A DNA stretch of 39,573 bases from Chitinophagaceae bacterium (GTDB lineage: Bacteria; Bacteroidota; Bacteroidia; Chitinophagales; Chitinophagaceae). The notes under the pieces were generated by a model. It was not told the DNA's origin and did no database searches. It worked only from the letters and a program-made list of their open reading frames with translations. Shown here piece by piece: positions 23,666-32,562 of the stretch; the stretch's first letter is position 1; every line of letters begins with the position of its first letter. The translations under genes were made by a program, and so were the position numbers. The DNA is taken from positions 1 to 39,573 of the forward strand of contig CANGTN010000017.1 of assembly GCA_947456805.1 (NCBI GenBank), in the 5' to 3' direction.

Positions 23666-24871
23666 TTATGGAGTCTTTAAAATCTCATGCCCCATTTTAT
23701 CTCTTTTGGTTTGAAGATACTTTTCGTTGTGTACATTAGGAATTGTTTCAATTGGAATAATTTCTACAATCTCAAGCCCATATCCCTTTAAAGCCGCACG
23801 CTTGCGGGGATTGTTACTCATCAAATTTAATTTTGTAACATTAAGGTGTCTTAATATTTGAGCCCCAACGCCATAATCTCTTTCATCCATTCCAAATCCT
23901 AAATGCAGGTTCGCCTCTACAGTATCCATACCTTGTTCTTGTAACTTGTAGGCCTTTAATTTGTTTACCAATCCAATACCTCTGCCTTCTTGATTCATAT
24001 ATAAGATCAATCCCTTGCCATTGGCTTGTACCATTTGCATAGCTTTATGCAACTGATCGCCGCAATCACATCTGAAACTGCCTAAAATATCTCCTGTAAA
24101 ACAACTGCTATGGACCCTTGTTAAAACAGGTTCATCTTTTTGCCACTCACCTTTTATAAGTGCAACATGTTCAACTCCAGATAGCTTTTCTTTGAATGCA
24201 GCAAGTGTAAAATCCCCATATTTGGTAGGCATTTGCACTCTTACCAGTTCTTCAATTAAACTATCTGCTTTTAATCTGTATTCGATTAAATCTTTTATAG
24301 AAATAATTTTCAAATCAAATTTTTCGGCAATCAAAATCAACTCGGGTAATCTTGCCATTGTTCCATCCTCATTCATAATTTCTACTAAAACACCAGCAGG
24401 ATAAAGACCAGCAAGTCTTGCTAAATCAACTGTAGCTTCTGTATGACCTGTTCTTCTCAAAACACCGCCATTCTTAGCTTTCAGAGGGAAAATATGCCCT
24501 GGTCTACCCAAATCTTGTGGGGTAGTATTTTGATTAATTAAAGCAGCAATTGTTTTACTTCTGTCTTGTGCAGAAATGCCTGTTGTTGTTTCATCACTTA
24601 CCAAATCAACAGAAATTGTAAAGGCTGTTTCATGTAGCGAGGTATTTGATGAAACCATTGGTTGAAGCTCTAATTTAGTACATCTTTCTTCGGTTAAAGC
24701 AACACAAATCAATCCTCTTCCCTCTTTACTCATGAAATTGATTACTTCCGGAGTTGCAAAATCAGCAGCAATAATAAAATCACCTTCATTTTCTCTGTCT
24801 TCATCATCCACCACAATTACCATTTTCCCTTGCTTAATATCGGATAAAGCCTCTTGTATAGAGTTTAACAT
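23666..24871 (-). CDS. ribBA: Bifunctional 3,4-dihydroxy-2-butanone 4-phosphate synthase / GTP cyclohydrolase II
   Basis: 401 residues catalysing both entry steps of riboflavin synthesis. The N-terminal DHBP synthase domain (about 1-200) shows the acidic [10 protein letters not shown] (22-31), GLICVALT and the [11 protein letters not shown] block (140-150). The C-terminal GTP cyclohydrolase II domain (about 205-401) shows the zinc cysteines C257, C268 and C270 in [16 protein letters not shown], then [17 protein letters not shown] (about 292-308) and [14 protein letters not shown]. All expected catalytic residues appear present. A -7 box lies 19 nt upstream of the ATG. I found no FMN riboswitch in the short leader. 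No other rib genes are adjacent. Confidence 0.96.
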   Translation of the reverse strand: MLNSIQEALSDIKQGKMVIVVDDEDRENEGDFIIAADFATPEVINFMSKEGRGLICVALTEERCTKLELQPMVSSNTSLHETAFTISVDLVSDETTTGISAQDRSKTIAALINQNTTPQDLGRPGHIFPLKAKNGGVLRRTGHTEATVDLARLAGLYPAGVLVEIMNEDGTMARLPELILIAEKFDLKIISIKDLIEYRLKADSLIEELVRVQMPTKYGDFTLAAFKEKLSGVEHVALIKGEWQKDEPVLTRVHSSCFTGDILGSFRCDCGDQLHKAMQMVQANGKGLILYMNQEGRGIGLVNKLKAYKLQEQGMDTVEANLHLGFGMDERDYGVGAQILRHLNVTKLNLMSNNPRKRAALKGYGLEIVEIIPIETIPNVHNEKYLQTKRDKMGHEILKTP

Positions 24872-24890
24872 CTAGAAATTATTTAGGTTG

Positions 24891-24898
24891 CAAATGTA
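24891..24898 (-). promoter_or_regulatory. -7 box of ribBA
   Basis: On the minus strand TACATTTG, an exact TAnnTTTG, ends 19 nt before the ribBA ATG, implying a leader of about 15 nt, too short to hold an FMN riboswitch. The -33 element is unclear. Confidence 0.5.
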
Positions 24899-25011
24899 AT
24901 AATATGTACCAGGTAAAAGATATTGTTTAGAAGTAATTACAAGCTTCGCAAAGAGGAAAATATTCATTTTTAGAGGATAGTTACTAAAAATCAAAATTTG
25001 TTAACATTTTG

Positions 25012-25044
25012 TTTGTATTTAATAGAGATTATTCATTTTCTTTG
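25012..25044 (+). promoter_or_regulatory. Promoter of the Oar-like receptor
   Basis: TTTG (25012-25015), 21 bp, TTTCTTTG (25037-25044, one mismatch from TAnnTTTG). The predicted leader is about 15 nt. Confidence 0.45.
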
Positions 25045-25063
25045 CATTTGAAAAATTAACCTT

Positions 25064-28000
25064 ATGCTAAGAAAAAAATTAATGCAACTTGTTTTGGCAG
25101 TATTATTTCTGCCGGCATTTGCTGTAGCTCAAACTACAACTAGTGGTTTGAGTGGTACTGTAAAAACCAATACCGGTGAGGCTTTGGTAGGTGCCACAGT
25201 AACTGCAACCCATGTTCCTACAGGAAGTGTATACAAAGTACAAAGCCGTATTGGTGGTCGTTTCGACATCAGCAATATGAATCCCGGAGGACCTTACAGT
25301 GTTGAAGTATCTTTTGTAAATTTTACAATTGAGAAAAAAACTGACATTTATTTAAGTTTGGGTGAAAGTTTCAAAATTGACTTTGCCCTAGTTTCAAAAG
25401 CTGAAAACTTAAAAGACGTTACTGTAACTGCTACCAAAAAAACTACCGAAATTTCTGGTAAAGGTGGTACAGAAACATTGATTGATCGTGAAAAAATGAC
25501 CAATATTCCCACTGTTGGTCGTAACCTTCAAGATTTTTTAAGGGCAGTTCCTCAAGCAAGAATTACTTCTTCTGAGGGTGGTGTAAGCATTGCAGGTCAA
25601 AACAATCGTTTCAATGGATTTTACATAGACGGTGCTGTAAATAATGACGTTTTTGGATTATCAGCATCCGGTACTAATGGTGGTCGTGCTGGATTACCTC
25701 CAATTTCCATAGATGCAATTGACCAAATGCAAGTTGTAATTGCACCTTACGATGCGTCTCTTGGTAATTTTACTGGAGGTGGTATCAATGCAGTTACCAA
25801 ACAAGGTACAAATAATGTTAGAGGAAGTGTTTACCATATTATTGCCAATGAAAATTTAACAGGTAAAACACCTACAGGTGAGAAAGAAAATGCAGTTCGT
25901 TTTGCGCAGTTTAATAACAGAACAACTGGTTTTACTTTTGGTGGTCCGATTATAAAAAATAAACTTTTCTTTTTTGTAAATGGTGAATCTCAAAAAAATG
26001 AAGCACCTCAACCTTTTGTACCATCTACTTATTTAGGTAGAAGCACTATAGCTCAAATAAATGCTTTTGCCAATACTTTGAGAGCAGCACCATACAATTA
26101 TGACCCAGGCGATTTTGTTGATAATCCTGACAGAAGAGAAGCTACACGTATTGCAACAAGAGTAGATTGGAATATTAATTCCAAACACAGATTAACTGCA
26201 AGTTATCGCTATAGCAAATTAACACGTTTCAACCCTGCAAGAAGTAGTTCTACTTCAATTAACTTTTATAACAATGGCGAACTTTTTCCAAGTGTTCAAA
26301 ATTCTGGATCATTGGAATTAAAGAGTACTGTTAGTAAAACAATTAGTAATAACTTATTGATTTCTTATACAGGTGTAAACGACGACAGACAGCCTCTAGG
26401 TTCACTTTTTCCAAGAGTAACAATTAGAGATGGATCTGGTAATATTATTTTTGGTAGTGAAAACAGCTCTACTCAAAATTTATTAAAAACAAATAATTGG
26501 TTGGTAAGAAATATTACCCGTTTAAATGCAGGTAAACATCAACTAAGTGCTGGTGTTGAGTGGGAATACAACGACGTTACCAACGTATTTATTCAAAATA
26601 CATTTGGAACTTATCAATTTGATAGTATTGGTGCTTTCTTAACTGGAAGACCTAGCCAATATCAATTAGGTTATAGTTTACTAGATAACAAAAAAGATGA
26701 TGCAACTGTTGCCGGAGCTTTATTTAAATTTGGAAGAGGTACTGGTTTCATTAACGATGAATTCAGAGCTAGTGATAATTTAACTTTAAACTTTGGTATT
26801 AGAGCTGATTACTATAAAATGTTAAGTAACCCACAAACCGATCCTTTTGCAAATAATGTTGCAATTCCTGTAATGGCAACTTTGTATGATATGCAAGGTG
26901 CACAATCTGGTTTAAAACCTACAATACCACTAGTAGTTTCTCCTAGATTTGGTTTTACTTACAAAATACCAGAAGAACAATTGGTAATTAGAGGGGGTAC
27001 AGGTTTATTTGTAGGAAGAATGCCTTTAGTATGGCCAGGTGGTATTTTTAACAACAATGGTCTTAATCAGGCAAGTTTTGTAGTAAGTTCCACTCAAAAT
27101 GCTGCTTCTCTGCCCTTAATTACTGGTTTTAGACCAGATCCATTAAACCAATGGACTGCAGCACAATTGGGTATTGCAACACCTCCAAAGGGTTCTTTAA
27201 ATTTAACTTCTGCAACATTAAATATGCCGACAATTTGGAGATCTTCATTAGCGGTTGACAAAAAATTAGGCAATGGTTGGTCAACTTCATTTGAGGCTAC
27301 ATTTACCAAAAACATTCAAGAAATTGATTACTTGAATACAAACCTTGCAGCTCCTATTGGTGTTTCAACTGGACCAGGTAGTAGAACTGTTTATGGTTCT
27401 GGTGGATCTTTAGGTAACAGACTTAGCTTTGGTGGTACTAATCCATACACAGATGTTATTTTGCTACAAAATACACCATCTACAAAAGATAAGGGTATGG
27501 CTTACAACTTCGTTGCATCAATTTCAAAACGCACCAATACTGGTTTCTCTTTTGATTTTAATTATGCTTTTGGTAACTCATTAATTATGAACGAAGGAAC
27601 CAGTTCTGTTAATTTCTCTCAATGGAGATTTATAGAAACAGTAAATGGTAGAAATGCAAATAGTAGAAACATATCTGATTTTAGCCAAGGGCACAGAATG
27701 TTTGGCTATGTAAGTAAAAAGTTTAGCTATGCAAAAAACAAGTTAGCCACTACAATTAGTTTAGTTTATACTGGGCAAAGTGGTTCTCCTGTTAGTTATG
27801 TATATGCTGCAAGTTCAGGTTTTGTTAGAGATGCTGACCCTAGCAGTGGTTTAACCAGCGATTTAATTTATGTACCAACTGCCACAGATTTAGGAAATAT
27901 GGTATTTTTATCAAATACAATTGGTACCACAACTTTCACACCTGATCAACAAAGAGCAGCTTTAAATACATTTATTAACAATGATAACTATTTAAAGAAT

Positions 28001-28363
28001 CGTAGAGGGCAGTTTGCTGAAAGAAATGGTGGACGTACACCATTTACGAACATTGTTGACTTTAGAATTGCTCAAGATTTTAATGTTAAATTAGGTAAAG
28101 AAAATTTACAGTTTCAATTAGTTTACCAAATTGCTAACGTGGGTAATTTATTAAACAGAAACTGGGGTCGTAATTATTTTGCTGGTAATGACCAAGTTGG
28201 CTTAATCAACTTTGCAGGTTTTGTAAGTGGTACTTTAACACCGCAATATAGATTTAACCCTAACTTTAATACTACTGGTGCTTTCAACGTAAGTGATAGC
28301 CCACAACCAAATTACGGTTCTCGTTGGTTTAGCCAGTTAGAATTTAGATTGAATTTATTTTAA
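25064..28363 (+). CDS. Oar-like TonB-dependent outer membrane receptor
   Basis: 1099 residues. Signal peptide to about residue 22 (FAVAQ), a carboxypeptidase-regulatory-like beta domain (about 28-105: LSGTVKTNTGEALVGATVTA), then a plug (about 125-250) with VGRNLQDFLRAVPQARI and FNGFYIDGAVNNDVFGL, and a large barrel ending in a Phe-terminated strand (QLEFRLNLF). The phrase FTGGGINAVTKQGTNNVRGS and the whole layout match Oar-type receptors of Bacteroidota and Myxococcus rather than SusC (no SusD partner follows). The ligand is unknown; Oar-like proteins have been linked to uptake, adhesion and TIXSS-related phenotypes. It stands alone with its own promoter and terminator. Base use is Thr/Asn/Gly-rich but otherwise like its neighbours. 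Confidence 0.88.
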   Translation: MLRKKLMQLVLAVLFLPAFAVAQTTTSGLSGTVKTNTGEALVGATVTATHVPTGSVYKVQSRIGGRFDISNMNPGGPYSVEVSFVNFTIEKKTDIYLSLGESFKIDFALVSKAENLKDVTVTATKKTTEISGKGGTETLIDREKMTNIPTVGRNLQDFLRAVPQARITSSEGGVSIAGQNNRFNGFYIDGAVNNDVFGLSASGTNGGRAGLPPISIDAIDQMQVVIAPYDASLGNFTGGGINAVTKQGTNNVRGSVYHIIANENLTGKTPTGEKENAVRFAQFNNRTTGFTFGGPIIKNKLFFFVNGESQKNEAPQPFVPSTYLGRSTIAQINAFANTLRAAPYNYDPGDFVDNPDRREATRIATRVDWNINSKHRLTASYRYSKLTRFNPARSSSTSINFYNNGELFPSVQNSGSLELKSTVSKTISNNLLISYTGVNDDRQPLGSLFPRVTIRDGSGNIIFGSENSSTQNLLKTNNWLVRNITRLNAGKHQLSAGVEWEYNDVTNVFIQNTFGTYQFDSIGAFLTGRPSQYQLGYSLLDNKKDDATVAGALFKFGRGTGFINDEFRASDNLTLNFGIRADYYKMLSNPQTDPFANNVAIPVMATLYDMQGAQSGLKPTIPLVVSPRFGFTYKIPEEQLVIRGGTGLFVGRMPLVWPGGIFNNNGLNQASFVVSSTQNAASLPLITGFRPDPLNQWTAAQLGIATPPKGSLNLTSATLNMPTIWRSSLAVDKKLGNGWSTSFEATFTKNIQEIDYLNTNLAAPIGVSTGPGSRTVYGSGGSLGNRLSFGGTNPYTDVILLQNTPSTKDKGMAYNFVASISKRTNTGFSFDFNYAFGNSLIMNEGTSSVNFSQWRFIETVNGRNANSRNISDFSQGHRMFGYVSKKFSYAKNKLATTISLVYTGQSGSPVSYVYAASSGFVRDADPSSGLTSDLIYVPTATDLGNMVFLSNTIGTTTFTPDQQRAALNTFINNDNYLKNRRGQFAERNGGRTPFTNIVDFRIAQDFNVKLGKENLQFQLVYQIANVGNLLNRNWGRNYFAGNDQVGLINFAGFVSGTLTPQYRFNPNFNTTGAFNVSDSPQPNYGSRWFSQLEFRLNLF

Positions 28364-28463
28364 CTGAAGGGATACTTATTTAATGTAATTAAAAAAGTAG
28401 AGCCAATTAGGTGTACGTTTTAATTTCTAATTTGAATCATTCATTTAATTGATTCCTCCTTAT

Positions 28464-28503
28464 AAAAAACCGACTCGGAAGTAAAATTTTGAGTCGGTTT
28501 TTT
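28464..28503 (+). terminator. Terminator after the Oar-like receptor gene
   Basis: 13-bp perfect stem: six A plus CCGACTC (28464-28476) with GAGTCGG plus six T (28491-28503), 14-nt loop. The symmetric A/T flanks could also stop transcription from the minus strand. The rest of 28364-28628 shows nothing. Confidence 0.88.
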
Positions 28504-28628
28504 GTTTTCAATAATTAATATAATCGACAACTTATTACAAGATTATTAATTTGCTTGAAACAATAGATAATGAACTGCCTTCTATAATTCTCAAATGCAT
28601 TGAACTTCCAGGTACTTTATAATTGTTT

Positions 28629-29312
28629 TCACAATAACCCTTCATCTGCAAAACTAAAATAACCTTCATCGCTGATAATAATATGATCCATCACATTAAT
28701 ATCAAAATATGCAGCTGCACTTTTAATTTTTTGTGTTAGCAATTCATCTTGTTTACTGGGTTTTAAATTACCACTCGGATGGTTGTGCGATAAAATAATT
28801 CCGGTGGCTTTATGTTCTAAAGCCTTTTGTAAAATTATTCTGGGATCAGCTACAGTGCCTGTTATTCCTCCTTCACTGATAATTTCATAATGTAATATTT
28901 TATTGGCTTGATTTAAAAAAACTGTTACAAATACCTCTTTAGAATGATATTGAAACTGTGCTTTCAAAAATGCTGCGACATCATTACTTGATAATACTTT
29001 ATCTCTTTTTTTTACAGCAGTATCTCTTCTGATACCCAATTCTAAGGCTGCAGCTATGGTTACTGCTTTGGCGGGTCCTAAACCTTTTACCTTCAACCCT
29101 ATCATTTCTTTAACTGATAATTTTCCTAGTCTTTGTAGGTCATTGTTTGATTTTAATAACAACTCCTTCGCAAGATCCACAGCACTTTTATCTCTTGTAC
29201 CATTATTAATTAATATAGCCAACAATTCAGAATTACTGAGCACTTCAGCACCCTTCATTAGTAGCTTTTCTCTTGGCCTATCATCTTCGCTCCAATCTTT
29301 TATGCCACTCAT
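28629..29312 (-). CDS. radC: RadC-family JAB/MPN-domain protein
   Basis: 227 residues, full length. An N-terminal helix-hairpin-helix region (about 1-100: EVLSNSELLAILINNGT, then LKVKGLGPAKAVTIAAALEL) is followed by the RPN11-like JAB domain (about 105-227) with the metal site SHNHPSGNLKPSKQD, i.e. H-x-H...D, and an upstream Glu. The name DNA repair protein RadC is historical; the true role is unclear, although the JAMM metal site suggests hydrolase activity. Single gene on the minus strand, divergent from prs. Confidence 0.92.
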   Translation of the reverse strand: MSGIKDWSEDDRPREKLLMKGAEVLSNSELLAILINNGTRDKSAVDLAKELLLKSNNDLQRLGKLSVKEMIGLKVKGLGPAKAVTIAAALELGIRRDTAVKKRDKVLSSNDVAAFLKAQFQYHSKEVFVTVFLNQANKILHYEIISEGGITGTVADPRIILQKALEHKATGIILSHNHPSGNLKPSKQDELLTQKIKSAAAYFDINVMDHIIISDEGYFSFADEGLL

Positions 29313-29435
29313 ATAACAATAAATTTTAAGAAAACTGAAATTACATATTTCACATTAACAAAAAAATATTTCCAATAAAAATCCACATTTTGAAAAAGTT
29401 GCCAAATGATATTTCGAAAGGTAGTTTCATAGTTT

Positions 29436-29443
29436 TATATTTG
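29436..29443 (+). promoter_or_regulatory. -7 box of prs
   Basis: TATATTTG, an exact TAnnTTTG, 17 nt before the first ATG. Predicted leader about 13 nt. No -33 TTG at the expected distance (TTTC lies at 29412-29415). Confidence 0.5.
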
Positions 29444-29460
29444 CCCTACACTCAACTGTT

Positions 29461-30417
29461 ATGATGAATCCTTCTGTAAAAATATTTTCAGGCACAGGTT
29501 CTCAAAAACTAGCCGAAAAAATTGCACAACGTTTTGGTACTCCGTTAGGTAAAATAAATATTCAAAAATTCAGTGACGGAGAATTTCAACCGATTTTCTT
29601 AGAGAGTATTCGTGGTGACTATGTTTTTTTAATCCAAAGCACCCATACCACATCAGATAATCTAATGGAATTATTATTGATGATTGATGCTGCAAAGCGT
29701 GCCAGTGCATACAAAATTGTAGCTGTAATGCCTTACTATGGCTATGCAAGGCAAGATAGAAAAGACAAACCAAGGGTTGCTATAGGCAGTAAGTTAGTGG
29801 CTACTTTATTGCAGGCAGCAGGTGCTAACCGTGTAATTACGATGGATTTGCATGCGCCTCAGATTCAGGCATTTTTTGAAATTCCCGTAGATCATCTGGA
29901 TAGTTCAGCAATATTTATTCCTTACATCGAACAATTAAAATTACAAAACCTTTGTTTTGCTGCACCAGATGTAGGTAGTACCAACAGAGTAAGAGAAGTA
30001 GCAAGCTACTTTAATGCAGAAATGGTCATATGCGACAAACATAGAAAACGTGCCAATGAAATTGCAAGTATGGTTGTAATTGGGGATGTAATAGGAAAAG
30101 ATATTGTTTTAATAGACGACATATGTGATACTGGCGGTACACTTGCTAAAAGTGCAGCGTTACTAATGGAAAAAGGAGCAAGAAGTGTTCGTGCTTTTTG
30201 TACACATCCTGTATTAAGTGGTAAAGCATATGAAAATATTGACAACAGTGTTTTAGATGAATTAGTAGTTTGTGATACCATTCCTCCAAAACAAGAAAGC
30301 AAAAAAATCAAAGTAATTTCAGTAGCAGATTTATTTGCAATTGCTATCAGAAATGCATATGAGAATAAAAGTATTACCAGCTTGTTTGTACATAGTCAAT
30401 TGAGGGGAAGAGGATAG
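29461..30417 (+). CDS. prs: Ribose-phosphate pyrophosphokinase
   Basis: 318 residues, class I PRPP synthase. It makes PRPP from ribose 5-phosphate and ATP for nucleotide, His and Trp synthesis. Motifs: FSDGEFQPIFLESIRG (about 38-53), MPYYGYARQDRKDKPR (about 93-108), DLHAPQIQAFFEIPVDHL (catalytic flap region with metal-binding His) and the PRPP loop LIDDICDTGGTL (about 218-229). Two adjacent ATGs open the frame; either could be used. It starts the prs - rplY - pth order found in many bacteria, but here a strong terminator follows. Confidence 0.96.
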   Translation: MMNPSVKIFSGTGSQKLAEKIAQRFGTPLGKINIQKFSDGEFQPIFLESIRGDYVFLIQSTHTTSDNLMELLLMIDAAKRASAYKIVAVMPYYGYARQDRKDKPRVAIGSKLVATLLQAAGANRVITMDLHAPQIQAFFEIPVDHLDSSAIFIPYIEQLKLQNLCFAAPDVGSTNRVREVASYFNAEMVICDKHRKRANEIASMVVIGDVIGKDIVLIDDICDTGGTLAKSAALLMEKGARSVRAFCTHPVLSGKAYENIDNSVLDELVVCDTIPPKQESKKIKVISVADLFAIAIRNAYENKSITSLFVHSQLRGRG

Positions 30418-30443
30418 TAAAAACTTTAAAAGTCTAATAGTTT

Positions 30444-30474
30444 AAGTAGTTTACGAAAGTGAGCTACTTTTTTA
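30444..30474 (+). terminator. Terminator after prs, with GNRA tetraloop
   Basis: 11-bp stem (30444-30454 with 30459-30469, two G-U pairs) closed by a C(GAAA)G tetraloop and followed by a T-rich run. Confidence 0.85.
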
Positions 30475-30556
30475 TTTAAACACTTTTAAACGGATTTCCA
30501 TTTGTTTCTTTTTTTAGGTTTGAGCTTTTAAAGCCTTAAACTAAAGAATTTTTCCC

Positions 30557-30564
30557 TACTTTTG
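30557..30564 (+). promoter_or_regulatory. -7 box of rplY
   Basis: TACTTTTG, an exact TAnnTTTG. Predicted transcription start near 30569, leader about 16 nt. No well-placed -33 TTG. Confidence 0.5.
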
Positions 30565-30584
30565 CCGTCCAAAAAATATATAAC

Positions 30585-31163
30585 ATGAAAACAGTTACAA
30601 TCGAAGGACAACTGAGGACCGAATTTGGTAAAAAAGCCACCCGCCAAATACGCTCTCAGGAAGCAGTGCCCGCTGTAATTTACGGGGGTGCTCAGGAAAT
30701 TAATTTCTATGCTCCGGCTAAAGCCTTTAAAGCTTTGGTTTACACAAGTGAATTTCAATTTGCAGAAGTTAAAATTGGAGACAAAAGCTACAAATGCATT
30801 TTAAAAGATTTACAGTTTGACAAAGTGAGCGACGCATTAATCCATTTGGATTTATTAGAATTAGTAGAAGACAAAAAAGTAATCGCTGATTTGCCTTTAA
30901 AATTTGTTGGTAATTCAATAGGTGTTAAAGATGGCGGTAAACTAGTAATTAAAATGAAGGCTTTAAAGGTTAAAACTTTACCTAAGTATTTGAAAGAAAA
31001 TATTGAAGTAGATATTACCAATGTTAAAGTAAATGAGAACTTACGCGTAGAAGATGTAAATGCTGAAAACATGGAAGTAATGAACTCTCCACGTATTCCT
31101 ATTGCATCTGTAGTAATGACTCGTCAGCTTAAACAAGAAGAAGCAGCTGCTGCAAAAAAATAA
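30585..31163 (+). CDS. rplY: 50S ribosomal protein L25 / general stress protein Ctc
   Basis: 192 residues, the long (CTC) form. The 5S-rRNA-binding beta-barrel occupies about 1-92 (VTIEGQLRTEFGKKATRQIR, then VPAVIYGG), and the C-terminal TL5/CTC domain about 95-180 (DLPLKFVGNSIGVKDGGKL, VDITNVKVNENLRVEDV). A low-complexity tail EEAAAAKK ends it. It binds 5S rRNA in the central protuberance. It sits between prs and pth as in Bacillus, but with its own promoter and terminator. Confidence 0.95.
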   Translation: MKTVTIEGQLRTEFGKKATRQIRSQEAVPAVIYGGAQEINFYAPAKAFKALVYTSEFQFAEVKIGDKSYKCILKDLQFDKVSDALIHLDLLELVEDKKVIADLPLKFVGNSIGVKDGGKLVIKMKALKVKTLPKYLKENIEVDITNVKVNENLRVEDVNAENMEVMNSPRIPIASVVMTRQLKQEEAAAAKK

Positions 31164-31179
31164 ATTAATTATTTTGAAT

Positions 31180-31214
31180 AAAAAATCTCGGACAAATTGT
31201 TCGAGATTTTTTTT
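31180..31214 (+). terminator. Terminator after rplY
   Basis: 15-bp stem with one G-U pair: 31180-31194 with 31198-31212, a 3-nt loop, ending in eight T. Very stable. Confidence 0.88.
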
Positions 31215-31271
31215 GCATTAAACTATTGAATTATCATCTTCGATGTAAAGCAATAGTTGAATAACGTGTGA

Positions 31272-31279
31272 TATATTTG
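31272..31279 (+). promoter_or_regulatory. -7 box of pth
   Basis: TATATTTG, an exact TAnnTTTG, 35 nt before the ATG at 31315. The -33 element is not clear. Confidence 0.5.
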
Positions 31280-31314
31280 TAATTGAAAGTTGTATCGAAA
31301 CAATCAAATTGAAT

Positions 31315-31893
31315 ATGAATAAATTTTTAATTGTTGGATTAGGAAATATTGGATCTGAATACCGACATACACGCCACAACATTGGATTTGATGTAGTAGA
31401 TGCATTTGTTATCAAACATGGTGGCATGTTTAAACTAGATAGATTGGCTGAAGTTGCTGAAGTAAAATGGAAGGGGAAAGTATTTGTCTGTATCAAACCC
31501 ACCACTTACATGAATCTTAGCGGAAAAGCTTTTAAATACTGGCTCGACAAAGAAAAAATAGAAGTTAATAACACTTTGACAATTGTAGATGATTTGGCTT
31601 TACCGCTAGATAAATTAAGATTAAGAAGCAGTGGCAGTGATGCCGGACATAATGGACTTAAAGACATTCAATTAATGCTAGGAACCGATCAATATCCCAA
31701 ATTAAGATTTGGTATTGGCAATAATTTTCCAAAAGGAATGCAAGCAGAATTTGTATTAAGCAAATGGCTACCTACGGAACAAGCTTTGGTGCAGCATAAA
31801 ATTATTAAATGTGTTGAAACCATTGAATCATTTGCTGCCATTGGCATTGAGCGAACTATGAATACCATCAACAACATCAATTTTACTATTTAA
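31315..31893 (+). CDS. pth: Peptidyl-tRNA hydrolase
   Basis: 192 residues from the ATG; a TTG 6 nt upstream is in frame, but MNKFLIVGLGNIG is the standard family start. The enzyme frees tRNAs from peptides dropped by the ribosome. Visible: VGLGNIGSEYRHTRHNIGFD with the catalytic His21, KPTTYMNLSG (about 61-70), the conserved Asp in IVDDLALPLDKLRLR and GHNGLKDI. The length and all motifs are ordinary. The FAH-family gene begins 10 bp after its stop, so the two are probably co-transcribed. Confidence 0.95.
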   Translation: MNKFLIVGLGNIGSEYRHTRHNIGFDVVDAFVIKHGGMFKLDRLAEVAEVKWKGKVFVCIKPTTYMNLSGKAFKYWLDKEKIEVNNTLTIVDDLALPLDKLRLRSSGSDAGHNGLKDIQLMLGTDQYPKLRFGIGNNFPKGMQAEFVLSKWLPTEQALVQHKIIKCVETIESFAAIGIERTMNTINNINFTI

Positions 31894-31903
31894 AAATATT
31901 ACC

Positions 31904-32515
31904 ATGAATATTTTTTGTGTTGGAAGAAACTATGTAGATCACGCAAAAGAATTGGGAAATGCAGTTCCAGAATCTCCGGTAATATTTATGAAACCAAGTA
32001 CTGCATTATTACCTGCAAATTCACCACTACCCTATCCCACATTTAGTAATGATGTGCATTATGAAGCAGAATTGGTTTTAAAAATTTGTAAGTCAGGGAA
32101 AAATATCAACATACAAAATGCAAATGAGTATTTCAATGAAATAACTGTTGGCATTGACTTTACAGCGAGAGACATACAAGCAAATTTGAAAAATAAAGGA
32201 CTTCCCTGGGAGAAAGCAAAAGCATGGGATGGATCTGCAGTTGTAGGTAACTGGATATCCTTAACAAAAGAAATGCTTTCCAATTCAATAGATTTTTCAA
32301 TGACAAAAAATAATACTGTTGTACAAAAAGGAAACAACAGTGAAATGCTTTTTTCTTTTGATGCAATTATAGCAGATATCAGTACCTATTTTAGTATTCA
32401 TGAAGGCGATTTAATTTTTACAGGAACACCTGCCGGCGTTGGTGCATGTATTACAGGAGATATATTTGAAGGATTTTTAAACAATGAAAAAGTTTTTACG
32501 GTTGGTATTCAATAA
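31904..32515 (+). CDS. Fumarylacetoacetate hydrolase (FAH) family protein
   Basis: 203 residues, a minimal single-domain FAH fold. Metal-binding acidic residues are visible in DVHYEAELVLKI (E-x-E) and GIDFTARDIQ (Asp); KGLPWEKAKAWDGSAVVGNW and DLIFTGTPAGVGA are the other family blocks. Members act as acylpyruvases, oxaloacetate tautomerases or decarboxylases, or in aromatic breakdown; the short form with FCVGRNYVDHAKELGN resembles the FAHD1/YcgM group (acylpyruvate hydrolase or oxaloacetate tautomerase). No aromatic pathway genes are nearby, which supports a housekeeping role. Confidence 0.9.
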   Translation: MNIFCVGRNYVDHAKELGNAVPESPVIFMKPSTALLPANSPLPYPTFSNDVHYEAELVLKICKSGKNINIQNANEYFNEITVGIDFTARDIQANLKNKGLPWEKAKAWDGSAVVGNWISLTKEMLSNSIDFSMTKNNTVVQKGNNSEMLFSFDAIIADISTYFSIHEGDLIFTGTPAGVGACITGDIFEGFLNNEKVFTVGIQ

Positions 32516-32562
32516 TCTGAATTTTATTATTGATAAAACCAATCAATATTTGAATCTTTACA

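Noticed and set aside
24872-25011. FMN riboswitch upstream of ribBA
   Set aside because: No RFN-element sequence is present and the -7 box leaves only about 15 nt of leader.
25064-28363. SusC of a polysaccharide utilisation locus
   Set aside because: No SusD gene or glycosidase nearby, and the plug motifs match Oar-type receptors.
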